From positions 1,116,001 through 1,180,000 of the forward strand of contig NZ_CP057483.1 of NCBI RefSeq assembly GCF_013836145.1: 64,000 nucleotides of DNA, read 5' to 3'. The position numbers and the translations under genes were made by a program. The notes below the pieces were generated by a model. That model worked only from the letters and a program-made list of their open reading frames with translations, did no database searches and was not told where the DNA came from. Numbering within the stretch: position 1 is the first letter of the stretch; each line of letters starts with the position of its first letter. Origin of the DNA: Citrobacter sp. RHB25-C09. GTDB lineage: Bacteria > Pseudomonadota > Gammaproteobacteria > Enterobacterales > Enterobacteriaceae. Below are positions 17,396-26,620 of the stretch, piece by piece.

Positions 17396-18691
17396 GTGCT
17401 AGAACGGCTGTCATGGAAAAGACTGGTGCTGGAACTGATCCTCTGCTGTATTCCGGCCTTTATTCTGAGTGCGTTTTTTGGTTACCTGCCGTGGTTTTTA
17501 TTGGCCTCGGTAACGGGACTGCTTATCTGGCATTTCTGGAATTTGTTACGCCTCTCCTGGTGGCTATGGGTCGACAGAAGCATGACGCCGCCGCCGGGAA
17601 GAGGAAGTTGGGAGCCTTTGCTGTATGGCCTGCACCAGATGCAGTTGCGTAATAAAAAGCGTCGTCGCGAACTGGGCAGTCTGATCAAACGCTTTCGTAG
17701 CGGTGCCGAGTCGCTGCCCGATGCGGTCGTGTTGACCACCGAAGAGGGAGGGATATTCTGGTGCAACGGTCTGGCACAACAGGTGCTGGGGTTACGCTGG
17801 CCGGACGATAACGGGCAGAATATCCTCAACCTGCTGCGTTATCCCGAATTCACGCAGTACCTGAAAACGCGGGATTTCAGCCGCCCGCTGAATCTGGTGC
17901 TTAATAACGGACGGCATCTGGAAATTCGCGTTATGCCGTATACCGATAAGCAACTGCTCATGGTGGCGCGCGATGTGACCCAGATGCACCAGCTTGAAGG
18001 GGCGAGACGCAACTTCTTTGCCAACGTCAGTCACGAACTGCGCACGCCGCTGACCGTGCTGCAGGGTTACCTTGAAATGATGCACGAGCAGCCGCTGGAA
18101 GGCGCGACGCGCGAAAAAGCGCTGCTGACGATGCGTGAACAGACGTCACGGATGGAAGGGCTGGTGAAACAGTTGCTCACGCTGTCGAGAATCGAAGCCG
18201 CACCTACGCTGTTGCTCAATGAACAGGTGGACGTGCCGACGATGCTGCGCATGGTTGAGCGCGAGGCGCAAACGCTCAGTCAGCACAAACATACCCTGAC
18301 GTTTGATATCGATAACCATTTGAAAGTGCTCGGTAATGAAGAGCAACTGCGCAGCGCTATCTCAAACCTGGTCTACAACGCGGTAAACCATACGCCGGAA
18401 GGAACGCACATCACCGTGCGCTGGTCCTCGGTACCGCAAGGCGCGGAGTTTAGCGTCGAAGACAACGGTCCGGGGATTGCACCAGAACATATTCCGCGTC
18501 TGACCGAACGCTTCTACCGTGTGGATAAAGCGCGCTCCCGGCAAACGGGGGGGAGTGGGTTGGGGTTGGCAATTGTGAAACATGCACTGAATCATCATGA
18601 TAGCCGTCTGAATATTGACAGCCGACTGGGGAAAGGCACTCGTTTTAGTTTCATTTTGCCGGAACGGTTAATCGCCAAAAAAAGTGCGTAA
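17396..18691 (+). CDS. phoR: Phosphate regulon sensor kinase PhoR
   Basis: 431 residues from a GTG at 17396, same length and start as E. coli PhoR; GGAGAG lies just upstream. Two N-terminal membrane helices (about 10-60) anchor it, followed by a cytoplasmic PAS domain (about 95-190). The histidine kinase core contains the phospho-accepting His213 in NVSHELRTPL, the N box SNLVYNAVNHT, and the ATP-binding VEDNGPGIAPEH and GGSGLGLAI. It phosphorylates PhoB at low phosphate and dephosphorylates it when the Pst transporter is saturated. A strong terminator follows. Confidence 0.98.
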   Translation: MLERLSWKRLVLELILCCIPAFILSAFFGYLPWFLLASVTGLLIWHFWNLLRLSWWLWVDRSMTPPPGRGSWEPLLYGLHQMQLRNKKRRRELGSLIKRFRSGAESLPDAVVLTTEEGGIFWCNGLAQQVLGLRWPDDNGQNILNLLRYPEFTQYLKTRDFSRPLNLVLNNGRHLEIRVMPYTDKQLLMVARDVTQMHQLEGARRNFFANVSHELRTPLTVLQGYLEMMHEQPLEGATREKALLTMREQTSRMEGLVKQLLTLSRIEAAPTLLLNEQVDVPTMLRMVEREAQTLSQHKHTLTFDIDNHLKVLGNEEQLRSAISNLVYNAVNHTPEGTHITVRWSSVPQGAEFSVEDNGPGIAPEHIPRLTERFYRVDKARSRQTGGSGLGLAIVKHALNHHDSRLNIDSRLGKGTRFSFILPERLIAKKSA

Positions 18692-18716
18692 TAGCCCCTC
18701 GTAAGAATAACTTTCC

Positions 18717-18745
18717 ATAAGCCAGCATTAGCTGGCTTATTTTCT
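18717..18745 (+). terminator. Rho-independent terminator of phoBR
   Basis: ataagccagc (18717-18726) pairs perfectly with gctggcttat (18731-18740) around atta, followed by tttctt. It lies 25 bp after phoR. Confidence 0.9.
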
Positions 18746-19097
18746 TTGCGGTTAAGATTCTTCTCGTGAATTTATCAACGTCTGGTCGATTTTTGTTCGC
18801 ATTATAAGCCATGAGTTTTTCATAGTAATGGTGTTTTCTACCGGTCTGTAATCTTATCTCGCTATAATGTTTCAGTTTTTAGATCCCTTCTTGCTTTAAA
18901 ACGTTATAAGCGTTTAAATTGCGTCCCAGATGCTGTTAAACCGACTGCATTTGAGCGGTAATTCGAAAAACTATTCTTCGCCATGTCAGCCCAGGAGCAT
19001 ATCCCGCTGGAATTGCTTAAAAAAGCCGCTATATCTTTCCTCAGGGAATAACAACTTTTTAATTTAATCAACACCACATCCACAGGCCGTAAGCTAT
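18746..19097 (+). promoter_or_regulatory. brnQ promoter and leader region
   Basis: 352 bp without a large gene. A TATAAT at 18863-18868 preceded by TG-less spacing is the best -10 candidate, giving a leader of about 225 nt before brnQ. The -35 is poor, which could mean activator dependence. Within the leader, 18983-19051 is an ATG ORF of 22 codons with six Leu/Ile. It has no clear ribosome site, so I do not call it a gene. Confidence 0.4.
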
Positions 19098-20417
19098 ATG
19101 ACCCATCAGTTAAAATCGCGCGATATTATCGCTCTTGGCTTTATGACCTTTGCGCTGTTCGTCGGCGCAGGGAATATTATTTTTCCACCTATGGTGGGGT
19201 TGCAGGCAGGCGAACACGTCTGGACTGCGGCGTTTGGTTTTCTGATTACCGCCGTGGGTCTGCCGGTGCTGACCGTAGTCGCGCTGGCGAAGGTTGGCGG
19301 TGGTGTTGATAGCCTGAGCACGCCAATCGGCAAAGTGGCAGGGGTGCTGCTGGCGACGGTGTGCTACCTGGCCGTAGGACCGTTGTTCGCCACGCCGCGT
19401 ACCGCGACTGTGTCCTTTGAAGTGGGCATCGCGCCACTGACCGGTGATTCAGCGATGCCGCTGTTCATCTACAGCGTGGTCTATTTTGCGATCGTCATTC
19501 TGGTATCGCTCTATCCGGGTAAGCTGCTGGATACCGTCGGTAACTTCCTGGCGCCGCTTAAAATTCTGGCGCTTATCGTACTCTCCGTTGCGGCGATTAT
19601 CTGGCCTGCCGGTCCGATCAGCCATGCGATGGAAGCTTATCAAACTGCCGCATTCTCCAATGGTTTCGTCAACGGCTACCTGACGATGGATACGCTGGGG
19701 GCGATGGTCTTTGGTATTGTCATCGTGAACGCGGCGCGCTCTCGTGGCGTGACGGAAGCGCGACTGCTGACCCGTTACACCGTCTGGGCGGGACTGATGG
19801 CCGGTGTCGGCCTGACGCTGCTGTACCTCGCGCTGTTCCGTCTGGGTTCAGACAGCGCCGTGCTGGTCGAACAGTCGGCGAACGGTGCGGCTATCCTCCA
19901 TGCCTATGTGCAACACACCTTTGGCGGAGCCGGTAGCCTGCTGTTAGCGGCACTGATCTTCATCGCGTGTCTGGTGACGGCAGTTGGCCTGACCTGCGCC
20001 TGTGCGGAGTTCTTTGCGCAATACCTGCCGCTGTCCTACCGCACGCTGGTGTTTATCCTCGGCGGCTTCTCCATGGTGGTTTCAAATCTGGGTCTGAGCC
20101 ACCTGATTCAGATTTCAATTCCGGTGCTGACGGCGATCTATCCTCCGTGTATCGCACTGGTTGTATTAAGCTTTACCCGCTCATGGTGGCATAATTCGTC
20201 CCGCGTCATTGCACCAGCGATGTTTATCAGCCTTGTTTTTGGTATCCTTGATGGGATTAAAGCATCCGCAATTGGCGACATGTTACCGAGCTGGACGCAG
20301 CGTTTGCCGCTGGCGGAGCAAGGTCTGGCGTGGTTGATGCCAACAGTCGTGATGGTGGTTCTGGCAATTATCTGGGATCGCGCAGCGGGTCGAGAGGTGA
20401 CCTCCAGCGCACACTAA
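19098..20417 (+). CDS. brnQ: Branched-chain amino acid:cation symporter BrnQ
   Basis: 439 residues, as in E. coli. It is an inner-membrane LIVCS-family carrier that takes up leucine, isoleucine and valine, coupled to Na+ or H+. About twelve hydrophobic segments are present. The N-terminal FALFVGAGNIIFPPMVG and the FATPRTATVSFEVG segment are hallmark family motifs. It stands alone between the phoBR terminator and its own strong terminator, with proY following on the same strand. Confidence 0.96.
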   Translation: MTHQLKSRDIIALGFMTFALFVGAGNIIFPPMVGLQAGEHVWTAAFGFLITAVGLPVLTVVALAKVGGGVDSLSTPIGKVAGVLLATVCYLAVGPLFATPRTATVSFEVGIAPLTGDSAMPLFIYSVVYFAIVILVSLYPGKLLDTVGNFLAPLKILALIVLSVAAIIWPAGPISHAMEAYQTAAFSNGFVNGYLTMDTLGAMVFGIVIVNAARSRGVTEARLLTRYTVWAGLMAGVGLTLLYLALFRLGSDSAVLVEQSANGAAILHAYVQHTFGGAGSLLLAALIFIACLVTAVGLTCACAEFFAQYLPLSYRTLVFILGGFSMVVSNLGLSHLIQISIPVLTAIYPPCIALVVLSFTRSWWHNSSRVIAPAMFISLVFGILDGIKASAIGDMLPSWTQRLPLAEQGLAWLMPTVVMVVLAIIWDRAAGREVTSSAH

Positions 20418-20439
20418 TATCACTGACAGTCTGTTTTGA

Positions 20440-20475
20440 CCACGGGGCTATTTTCATTAGCCCCGTGGTTTTTTA
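20440..20475 (+). terminator. Rho-independent terminator after brnQ
   Basis: ccacggggcta (20440-20450) pairs perfectly over 11 bp with tagccccgtgg (20458-20468), followed by ttttttatt. It ends brnQ 22 bp after its stop and lies only about 25 bp before proY. Confidence 0.93.
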
Positions 20476-20498
20476 TTGAGTAAATGGGTCAGGAATTG

Positions 20499-21872
20499 AT
20501 GGAAAGTAATAACAAGCTAAAGCGTGGGTTAAGTACCCGACACATCCGCTTTATGGCACTGGGTTCGGCAATCGGCACCGGTCTGTTTTACGGCTCGGCA
20601 GACGCCATAAAAATGGCGGGGCCAAGCGTACTGCTTGCCTACATTATTGGTGGGGTTGCGGCCTATATCATCATGCGTGCGCTGGGCGAAATGTCCGTTC
20701 ACAATCCTTCCGCCAGCTCATTCTCGCGCTATGCGCAGGAAAACCTCGGCCCCCTCGCAGGCTACATCACCGGCTGGACCTACTGTTTTGAAATTCTGAT
20801 TGTCGCCATTGCTGACGTTACGGCGTTTGGCATCTATATGGGCGTCTGGTTTCCGGCGGTGCCACACTGGATTTGGGTGCTCAGCGTGGTGCTGATCATC
20901 TGCGCTATCAACCTGATGAGCGTCAAGGTTTTCGGCGAGCTGGAGTTCTGGTTTTCCTTCTTTAAAGTCGCCACCATTATCATCATGATCGCCGCCGGTT
21001 TCGGCATCATCATATGGGGGATTGGCAACGGCGGTCAGCCTACAGGGATCCATAACCTGTGGAGTAACGGCGGTTTCTTCAGTAACGGCTGGCTTGGCAT
21101 GGTGATGTCTTTACAGATGGTGATGTTCGCCTATGGCGGTATCGAAATCATTGGCATAACCGCCGGGGAAGCGAAAGAACCAGAGAAATCCATTCCGCGC
21201 GCTATTAACTCGGTACCAATGCGCATTCTGGTGTTCTATGTGGGTACGCTGTTCGTCATTATGTCGATCTATCCGTGGAACCAGGTGGGAACCAACGGCA
21301 GTCCGTTCGTGCTGACCTTCCAGCACCTCGGTATTGCCTTTGCGGCCAGCATTCTTAACTTTGTGGTGCTTACCGCTTCGCTGTCGGCCATTAACTCTGA
21401 CGTGTTCGGCGTTGGGCGTATGCTGCACGGTATGGCGGAGCAGGGTAGCGCGCCTAAAGTCTTTGCGAAAACGTCGCGTCGCGGGATCCCATGGGTGACG
21501 GTCATGGTGATGACCCTTGCTCTGCTGTTTGCGGCTTATCTGAATTACATTATGCCGGAGAACGTCTTCCTGGTCATCGCATCCCTGGCGACCTTCGCAA
21601 CGGTCTGGGTGTGGATTATGATCCTGCTGTCGCAGATTGCCTTCCGCCGCCGTTTGTCGCCGGAAGAGGTAAGCGCGCTGAAGTTCAAAGTGCCTGGTGG
21701 TGTTGCTACCACGGTGGTTGGCCTGATTTTCCTCGTCTTTATTATTGGTCTGATTGGCTATCATCCGGAAACCCGCATCTCGCTGTATGTCGGCTTTGCA
21801 TGGATTGTCCTGCTGTTAGTGGGCTGGATGTTTAAGCGTCGCCACGACAGGCAGTTGTCGGAAGTTAACTGA
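20499..21872 (+). CDS. proY: ProY, APC-family proline-specific permease homologue
   Basis: 457 residues from the ATG at 20499, matching the MESxNKLKRGLS start of E. coli ProY; AGGA lies 6 bp ahead. An ATG at 20484 would add 5 residues without a ribosome site. It is an inner-membrane amino-acid/polyamine/organocation permease with twelve predicted helices, and the typical GSAIGTGLFYGSA (TM1) and SVHNPSASSFSRYA are present. ProY is a cryptic proline transporter in Salmonella; later work on homologues suggests histidine uptake. Substrate is therefore uncertain. Confidence 0.93.
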   Translation: MESNNKLKRGLSTRHIRFMALGSAIGTGLFYGSADAIKMAGPSVLLAYIIGGVAAYIIMRALGEMSVHNPSASSFSRYAQENLGPLAGYITGWTYCFEILIVAIADVTAFGIYMGVWFPAVPHWIWVLSVVLIICAINLMSVKVFGELEFWFSFFKVATIIIMIAAGFGIIIWGIGNGGQPTGIHNLWSNGGFFSNGWLGMVMSLQMVMFAYGGIEIIGITAGEAKEPEKSIPRAINSVPMRILVFYVGTLFVIMSIYPWNQVGTNGSPFVLTFQHLGIAFAASILNFVVLTASLSAINSDVFGVGRMLHGMAEQGSAPKVFAKTSRRGIPWVTVMVMTLALLFAAYLNYIMPENVFLVIASLATFATVWVWIMILLSQIAFRRRLSPEEVSALKFKVPGGVATTVVGLIFLVFIIGLIGYHPETRISLYVGFAWIVLLLVGWMFKRRHDRQLSEVN

Positions 21873-21884
21873 TTGTTCGTCATA

Positions 21885-21932
21885 TCCGGCCTGGGCGCGA
21901 CGTAGGCCGGATAAGCGTAACGCCACCCGGTA
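21885..21932. repeat. REP elements between proY and malZ
   Basis: catatccggcctgg (from 21891) and taggccggataagcg (from 21903) are facing REP halves, followed by cgccacccgg. This is a short BIME just after proY. Confidence 0.65.
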
Positions 21933-21935
21933 AAA

Positions 21936-21958
21936 TATCCTCCCCCGTCCTCCTCCCC
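21936..21958 (-). promoter_or_regulatory. MalT-type boxes upstream of malZ
   Basis: The minus strand of 21949-21958 reads GGGGAGGAGG, and that of 21936-21945 reads GGGGAGGATA. Both fit the MalT consensus GGGGAKGAGG, the first perfectly and the second with two end differences. They lie about 80-100 bp before malZ, which is a MalT-dependent gene in E. coli. Confidence 0.65.
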
Positions 21959-22036
21959 CAATAAAATGTCAGATGATGAGTTATCCTTGTTAACGCTATG
22001 GCAAGGTGGGCACATTTTCACTATAGGGGATACGTG

Positions 22037-23854
22037 ATGTTGAATGTCTGGCACCTCCCGGTTGCCCCATTTGTTAAGCAAAACAATGATCAACTAACGA
22101 TTACACTCTGGCTGTCAGGCGAGAATCCGCCCCAGCGCGTAACGCTACGTGCGGAAAATGACAACGAGGAAACGTCGCTGGTGATGCATAAATTGCGCAC
22201 CCAGCCGCATCCGGGGGTTACCGCCTGGCGCGCCGCCATTGCGCTCAACAGCGGACAGCCCCGTCGTCGTTACAGTTTCAAACTGCTCTGGCACGATCGC
22301 CAGCAGTGGTTTTCCCCGCAAGGACTCAGCGCTTTCCCGCCTGCGCGGCTGGAACAATTTGCTGTGGATGCGCCCGATTCCGGCCCTCAATGGGTGGCCG
22401 ATCAGGTTTTCTATCAAATCTTCCCCGACCGCTTTGCCCGCAGCCAGGCGCGCGAAGCGGAACAGGACAAGGTTTATTATCATCACGCTGCTGGACAAGA
22501 CGTTGTTTTTCGCGACTGGGATGACCCGCTGACCGCCCACGGCGGCGGTTCGACCTTCTATGGTGGCGATCTGGACGGCATTAGCGAAAAATTGCCGTAT
22601 CTGAAAAAGCTGGGCGTAACGGCACTGTATCTGAATCCCGTGTTTACCGCGCCAAGCGTACACAAATACGACACCGAAGATTACCGGCATGTTGACCCGC
22701 AGTTTGGCGGCGATAGGGCGCTGATGCGGTTACGTCATAACACGCAGAAGAAAGGGATGCGTCTGGTGCTGGACGGCGTCTTTAACCATAGCGGCGATAC
22801 CCATGCCTGGTTTGACCGGCATCTTCGTGGTACCGGGGGCGCGTGTCATAACGCTGAATCGCCGTGGCGCGAGTGGTATAGCTTCAATCAGGATGGCACG
22901 GCGCTGGACTGGTTGGGTTATGCGAGTCTACCCAAACTGGATTATCAGTCAGAAAGCCTGGTCAACGAAATCTATCGCGGTGAAGACAGCATTGTCCGTC
23001 ACTGGCTGAAAGCGCCGTGGAATATGGACGGCTGGCGTCTCGATGTGGTGCATATGCTGGGCGAGGGCGGTGGTGCCAGAAACAACCTCCAGCACGTTGC
23101 TGGCATTACTCAGGCGGCGAAGGAGACATCGCCTGAGGCCTATGTTTTGGGTGAGCACTTTGGTGACGCGCGCCAGTGGCTACAAGCCGATGCCGAAGAT
23201 GCGTCGATGAACTATCGCGGTTTTACTTTTCCGCTGTGGGGTTTTCTCGCCAATACCGATATTTCCTACGATCCGCAGCATATTGATGCGCAGACGTGCA
23301 TGCGCTGGATGGATAACTACCGCGCGGGGCTATCTCATCAGCAGCAGCTACGGATGTTTAACCAGCTCGACAGCCACGACACGGCGCGCTTTAAATCACT
23401 GCTGGGAAAAGATGTCGCCCGCCTGCCGCTGGCGGTGGTGTGGCTGTTTACCTGGCCAGGCGTCCCCTGTATCTATTATGGCGATGAGGTCGGTCTGGAC
23501 GGCAATAACGATCCCTTCTGCCGTAAGACCTTTCCGTGGGATGAAGAGAAGCAGGATGCCGAGTTGCTGGCGCTTTACCAGCGTATGGCGACGCTAAGGC
23601 ACCGCAGCCAGGCGCTGCGCTACGGCGGATGCCTGGTCGTTTACGCAGAAGACAATGTCGTGGTGTTTTTGCGCGTCTACAACCAACAGCGTGTGCTGGT
23701 GGCGATCAATCGTGGTGAGGCCTGTGAAGTGGTCCTTCCCGCCTCGCCGCTGCTGAGGGTTGCTGAGTGGCAGTGCATGGAAGGCAAAGGACAACTTGCT
23801 GATGACATACTGGCTCTGCCAGCGATTTCAGCCACGGTGTGGATGGGGCACTGA
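22037..23854 (+). CDS. malZ: Maltodextrin glucosidase MalZ
   Basis: 605 residues from the ATG at 22037; an in-frame start at 21998 adds 13 residues absent from the family. MalZ is a cytoplasmic GH13 enzyme that removes glucose from the reducing end of maltodextrins in the maltose pathway. An N-terminal beta domain (about 1-115) is followed by the TIM barrel: DGVFNHSG (region II precursor), nucleophile D336 in GWRLDVVHM, acid/base E373 in VLGEHFGD and D448 in QLDSHD. MalT boxes lie upstream. Confidence 0.97.
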   Translation: MLNVWHLPVAPFVKQNNDQLTITLWLSGENPPQRVTLRAENDNEETSLVMHKLRTQPHPGVTAWRAAIALNSGQPRRRYSFKLLWHDRQQWFSPQGLSAFPPARLEQFAVDAPDSGPQWVADQVFYQIFPDRFARSQAREAEQDKVYYHHAAGQDVVFRDWDDPLTAHGGGSTFYGGDLDGISEKLPYLKKLGVTALYLNPVFTAPSVHKYDTEDYRHVDPQFGGDRALMRLRHNTQKKGMRLVLDGVFNHSGDTHAWFDRHLRGTGGACHNAESPWREWYSFNQDGTALDWLGYASLPKLDYQSESLVNEIYRGEDSIVRHWLKAPWNMDGWRLDVVHMLGEGGGARNNLQHVAGITQAAKETSPEAYVLGEHFGDARQWLQADAEDASMNYRGFTFPLWGFLANTDISYDPQHIDAQTCMRWMDNYRAGLSHQQQLRMFNQLDSHDTARFKSLLGKDVARLPLAVVWLFTWPGVPCIYYGDEVGLDGNNDPFCRKTFPWDEEKQDAELLALYQRMATLRHRSQALRYGGCLVVYAEDNVVVFLRVYNQQRVLVAINRGEACEVVLPASPLLRVAEWQCMEGKGQLADDILALPAISATVWMGH

Positions 23855-23968
23855 TCCCGGCGAATGCAGACAGGGCGGGGCGAAAAAGGACATTTCACGC
23901 GTTTGAATTAACACAAATGGAACAATTTGTGTCAATCTTAGGCGATCCCGTACAGTGAAGGTAGAAAC

Positions 23969-26620
23969 ATGGACGACCTTTTAATCCTTGGCTGCATTAT
24001 TCTCTTTTTTGCGCTGGTGGTAGCGCCGATCCTCGCGATTATGGCGTTTAATCGCAGCTCGGCCACGCGCAATGAGCTTATCCAACTGCGCCGCCGTGTG
24101 GAGGAGCTTGAACAGCGCGGCGTCGCGACGAGCCCTGTAGCGCAGGCGACGCCAGAGCCGGCCTTGCCTGTAGAACCGGCAATTGCGATCGAGACGGTCC
24201 TTGAGCCGATAACTGAGCCCGTTCCGCAGGCGGTAAGCCCATGGCGATCTCAGAACCGACAGACGTCGGTGGAAATCGACAAAAATCCCACCCCTGCAGC
24301 CGTTATTGACCGGCAGCCCTCCGCGTTTGGTGGCGTGATGTCGTCGTTGGTGCGCTGGTTTATGCAGGGAAACCCGCTGGCGAAGCTGGGTATCCTGCTT
24401 CTCTTCCTCGGTCTTTCCTTCCTGCTGCGCTATACGGTTGAGCATTCGCTGTTCCCGCTTGAACTGCGGCTGGTATCAGCTGCACTCTTTGCCATCGTTC
24501 TGCTGGCGATAGGCTGGCGATTGCGGCATAAGCAGCCCATTTATGCCCTTATCCTGCAAGGCGGGGCGACAGGGGCGCTTTACCTGACCGTTTTTGGCGC
24601 ATTCCGGCTCTGGCAGATGTTGCCTGTGACGCTGGCTTTTGCGCTGCTGGTGGCGATATGCGCGGCAAGCGTTGGGCTGGCCATTTTGCAAAAGGCGCTC
24701 AGTCTGGCGATGCTGGCGAGCCTCGGTGGGTATCTTGCTCCGCTGCTGCTTTCCACGGGTAGCGGAAACTATGTCGCGCTGTTCTCGTTCTATCTGCTGC
24801 TGTCGGTCGGTATCCTTGCGATTAGCATCTGGCAACACTGGCGCGAACTGAACCTGCTCGGGTTGCTGTTTACGTTCGGCGTGGGCGGTTTGTGGGGAAT
24901 GAGTGACTATCAGCCCGAGTTTTATCTGAACTGCCAGCTATTCCTGATTGTAAACGTTCTTCTGTTTGGCGTCCTCAGCGTGGCGTTGTCGCTGCGCGCG
25001 CAGGAGAAGGGCAAGCAAATTATCGACGGGGTACTGCTGTTTGCGCCGCCGCTGGTTGGCTTTGGTATGCAGTATGGGATGACCCAGCACTGGGAGTACG
25101 GCCCGGCGCTCAGCGCGCTGGGCTTCGGCGGCTTCTATCTGGCGCTCGCCTGGCTGGCGCTTCGTCGCTATCCCTCACTGGGACGACCATTGGTGCTGGC
25201 TGCGCTGGCGCTCGGCGGTGCGTTTACCACCCTGGCGATCCCGTTGGCACTGTCGGCGCGCTGGACTGCCATGGCCTGGGCGCTGGAAGGGTTGGGGATC
25301 CTATGGCTGGGCGTGCAACAGCAGCAGCGGCGAATGAGCTACAGCGGCACGGCGCTGCTGGTTCTGGCGTTAGGCAGTGCGCTGTGGGCACTACTCGACA
25401 GGACAACCGCGCTCAGCCTGATGCTGATTTTTGCCGTTCTCAGCCTTTGCTGGCTTGCGGGCGCATGGCTCTGGCGCAACATTCATCTGCGTGGCAGTTG
25501 GGCGCTGCTGGCGGGCGGATTGCTGTTCTGGGGCGTCGCGCTGGTGGGGGCCTCACAATGGGTTCTGCAAAAAGATTCACAGGTCATCTTTGGCGTGCTG
25601 GCAATGATGTCAGTCTCGGTCTGGCTGTGGCGAACGGTTGCAGGCCGGCTGGCATGGAACGAACTGAATATCAGTAAATGGCTGCTTTGGCCTGCGATGT
25701 TAGCGGTGCTGGTCTATCAGTTATTCCAACAGCAGATATTTGCCGCTGGCTGGTCGAATCTGGCCTGGTGCCTTGCACTCCCTGCTGCGCTGGTGTTGCT
25801 GCGCCGCGACAGCGAGGCGCAACCGCCGCGTATTTCCATGATGCTACATCTATCCCTGTTCTGGATGCTTTTACTGGCGCTGGCGGCTGAGTTGTTCTGG
25901 TTTGCCCGCGATCTGCCGTGGGGGATGGCGTCTCTGGGGAGCGGCGTGTTGATGGCCGCGGGCGGAATGTTGATTTTCCTCGTCTGGATAGCCGTTCAGC
26001 GGCAGATTTGGCCGTTCAGGGTCTGGCCTGCGCTATATGCGGCTCAGGCAATGATCCCGGTGGCGGTCGCGCTGTTGGGGCTGTTAGTGCTGACCAACCT
26101 CCAGGATGGCGTGATCTTATATCAGACCTGGATACCGCTGGTGAACCCGCTCGAAGAAGGCGCTATTTTCGCGCTGATGGGACTGGTGGTGCTTTATCAT
26201 GCGGCGCGTCGCTATTTCCCGGTGCAGGTAGCGGTTTATCGACCCTGGCCGGTGATTGCGCTGCTGGCGCTTGGCTTCTGGTGGCTGAATGGCATGCTGA
26301 TGCGAGCGCTGGCCTGGTACGGCGATGTGGCATGGAATACGCAATCACTCTGGCATTCACGGCTCATTCAGACCTGTTTTGCGCTGTTCTGGATGCTCTG
26401 CGCGCTGTGCCTGATGATTCATGCGACCCGACGGGGCATACGGCGAGAGTGGCTATGTGGCGCGGTACTGTTGGGGCTGGTGATTGTCAAACTGTTGCTG
26501 GTTGATAGCGCGCGCGGTGGCGGACTGGCAAGAGCGGTCGCCTTTATCGGCGTGTCCATACTGGTATTAATTGTCGGGTATTTCTCACCGTTACCGCCAA
26601 AAGCAGGAGAAGAAAAATGA
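23969..26620 (+). CDS. DUF2339 polytopic membrane protein
   Basis: 883 residues. After one N-terminal helix (about 5-27) comes a short basic coiled segment with RRRVEELEQRG, then a Pro/Glu-rich linker to about residue 115. From about 130 to the end it is almost continuous hydrophobic sequence, enough for some twenty or more membrane helices. This is the DUF2339 family architecture; no biochemical function is known to me. It lies between malZ and acpH, where E. coli K-12 has nothing comparable. It overlaps the next gene by 4 bp (ATGA), so the pair is translationally coupled. GAAGGTAG precedes the ATG. Confidence 0.85.
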   Translation: MDDLLILGCIILFFALVVAPILAIMAFNRSSATRNELIQLRRRVEELEQRGVATSPVAQATPEPALPVEPAIAIETVLEPITEPVPQAVSPWRSQNRQTSVEIDKNPTPAAVIDRQPSAFGGVMSSLVRWFMQGNPLAKLGILLLFLGLSFLLRYTVEHSLFPLELRLVSAALFAIVLLAIGWRLRHKQPIYALILQGGATGALYLTVFGAFRLWQMLPVTLAFALLVAICAASVGLAILQKALSLAMLASLGGYLAPLLLSTGSGNYVALFSFYLLLSVGILAISIWQHWRELNLLGLLFTFGVGGLWGMSDYQPEFYLNCQLFLIVNVLLFGVLSVALSLRAQEKGKQIIDGVLLFAPPLVGFGMQYGMTQHWEYGPALSALGFGGFYLALAWLALRRYPSLGRPLVLAALALGGAFTTLAIPLALSARWTAMAWALEGLGILWLGVQQQQRRMSYSGTALLVLALGSALWALLDRTTALSLMLIFAVLSLCWLAGAWLWRNIHLRGSWALLAGGLLFWGVALVGASQWVLQKDSQVIFGVLAMMSVSVWLWRTVAGRLAWNELNISKWLLWPAMLAVLVYQLFQQQIFAAGWSNLAWCLALPAALVLLRRDSEAQPPRISMMLHLSLFWMLLLALAAELFWFARDLPWGMASLGSGVLMAAGGMLIFLVWIAVQRQIWPFRVWPALYAAQAMIPVAVALLGLLVLTNLQDGVILYQTWIPLVNPLEEGAIFALMGLVVLYHAARRYFPVQVAVYRPWPVIALLALGFWWLNGMLMRALAWYGDVAWNTQSLWHSRLIQTCFALFWMLCALCLMIHATRRGIRREWLCGAVLLGLVIVKLLLVDSARGGGLARAVAFIGVSILVLIVGYFSPLPPKAGEEK

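Noticed and set aside
18930..19067. Another open frame of about 45 codons in the brnQ leader
   Set aside because: No ribosome site and composition like non-coding AT-rich DNA.
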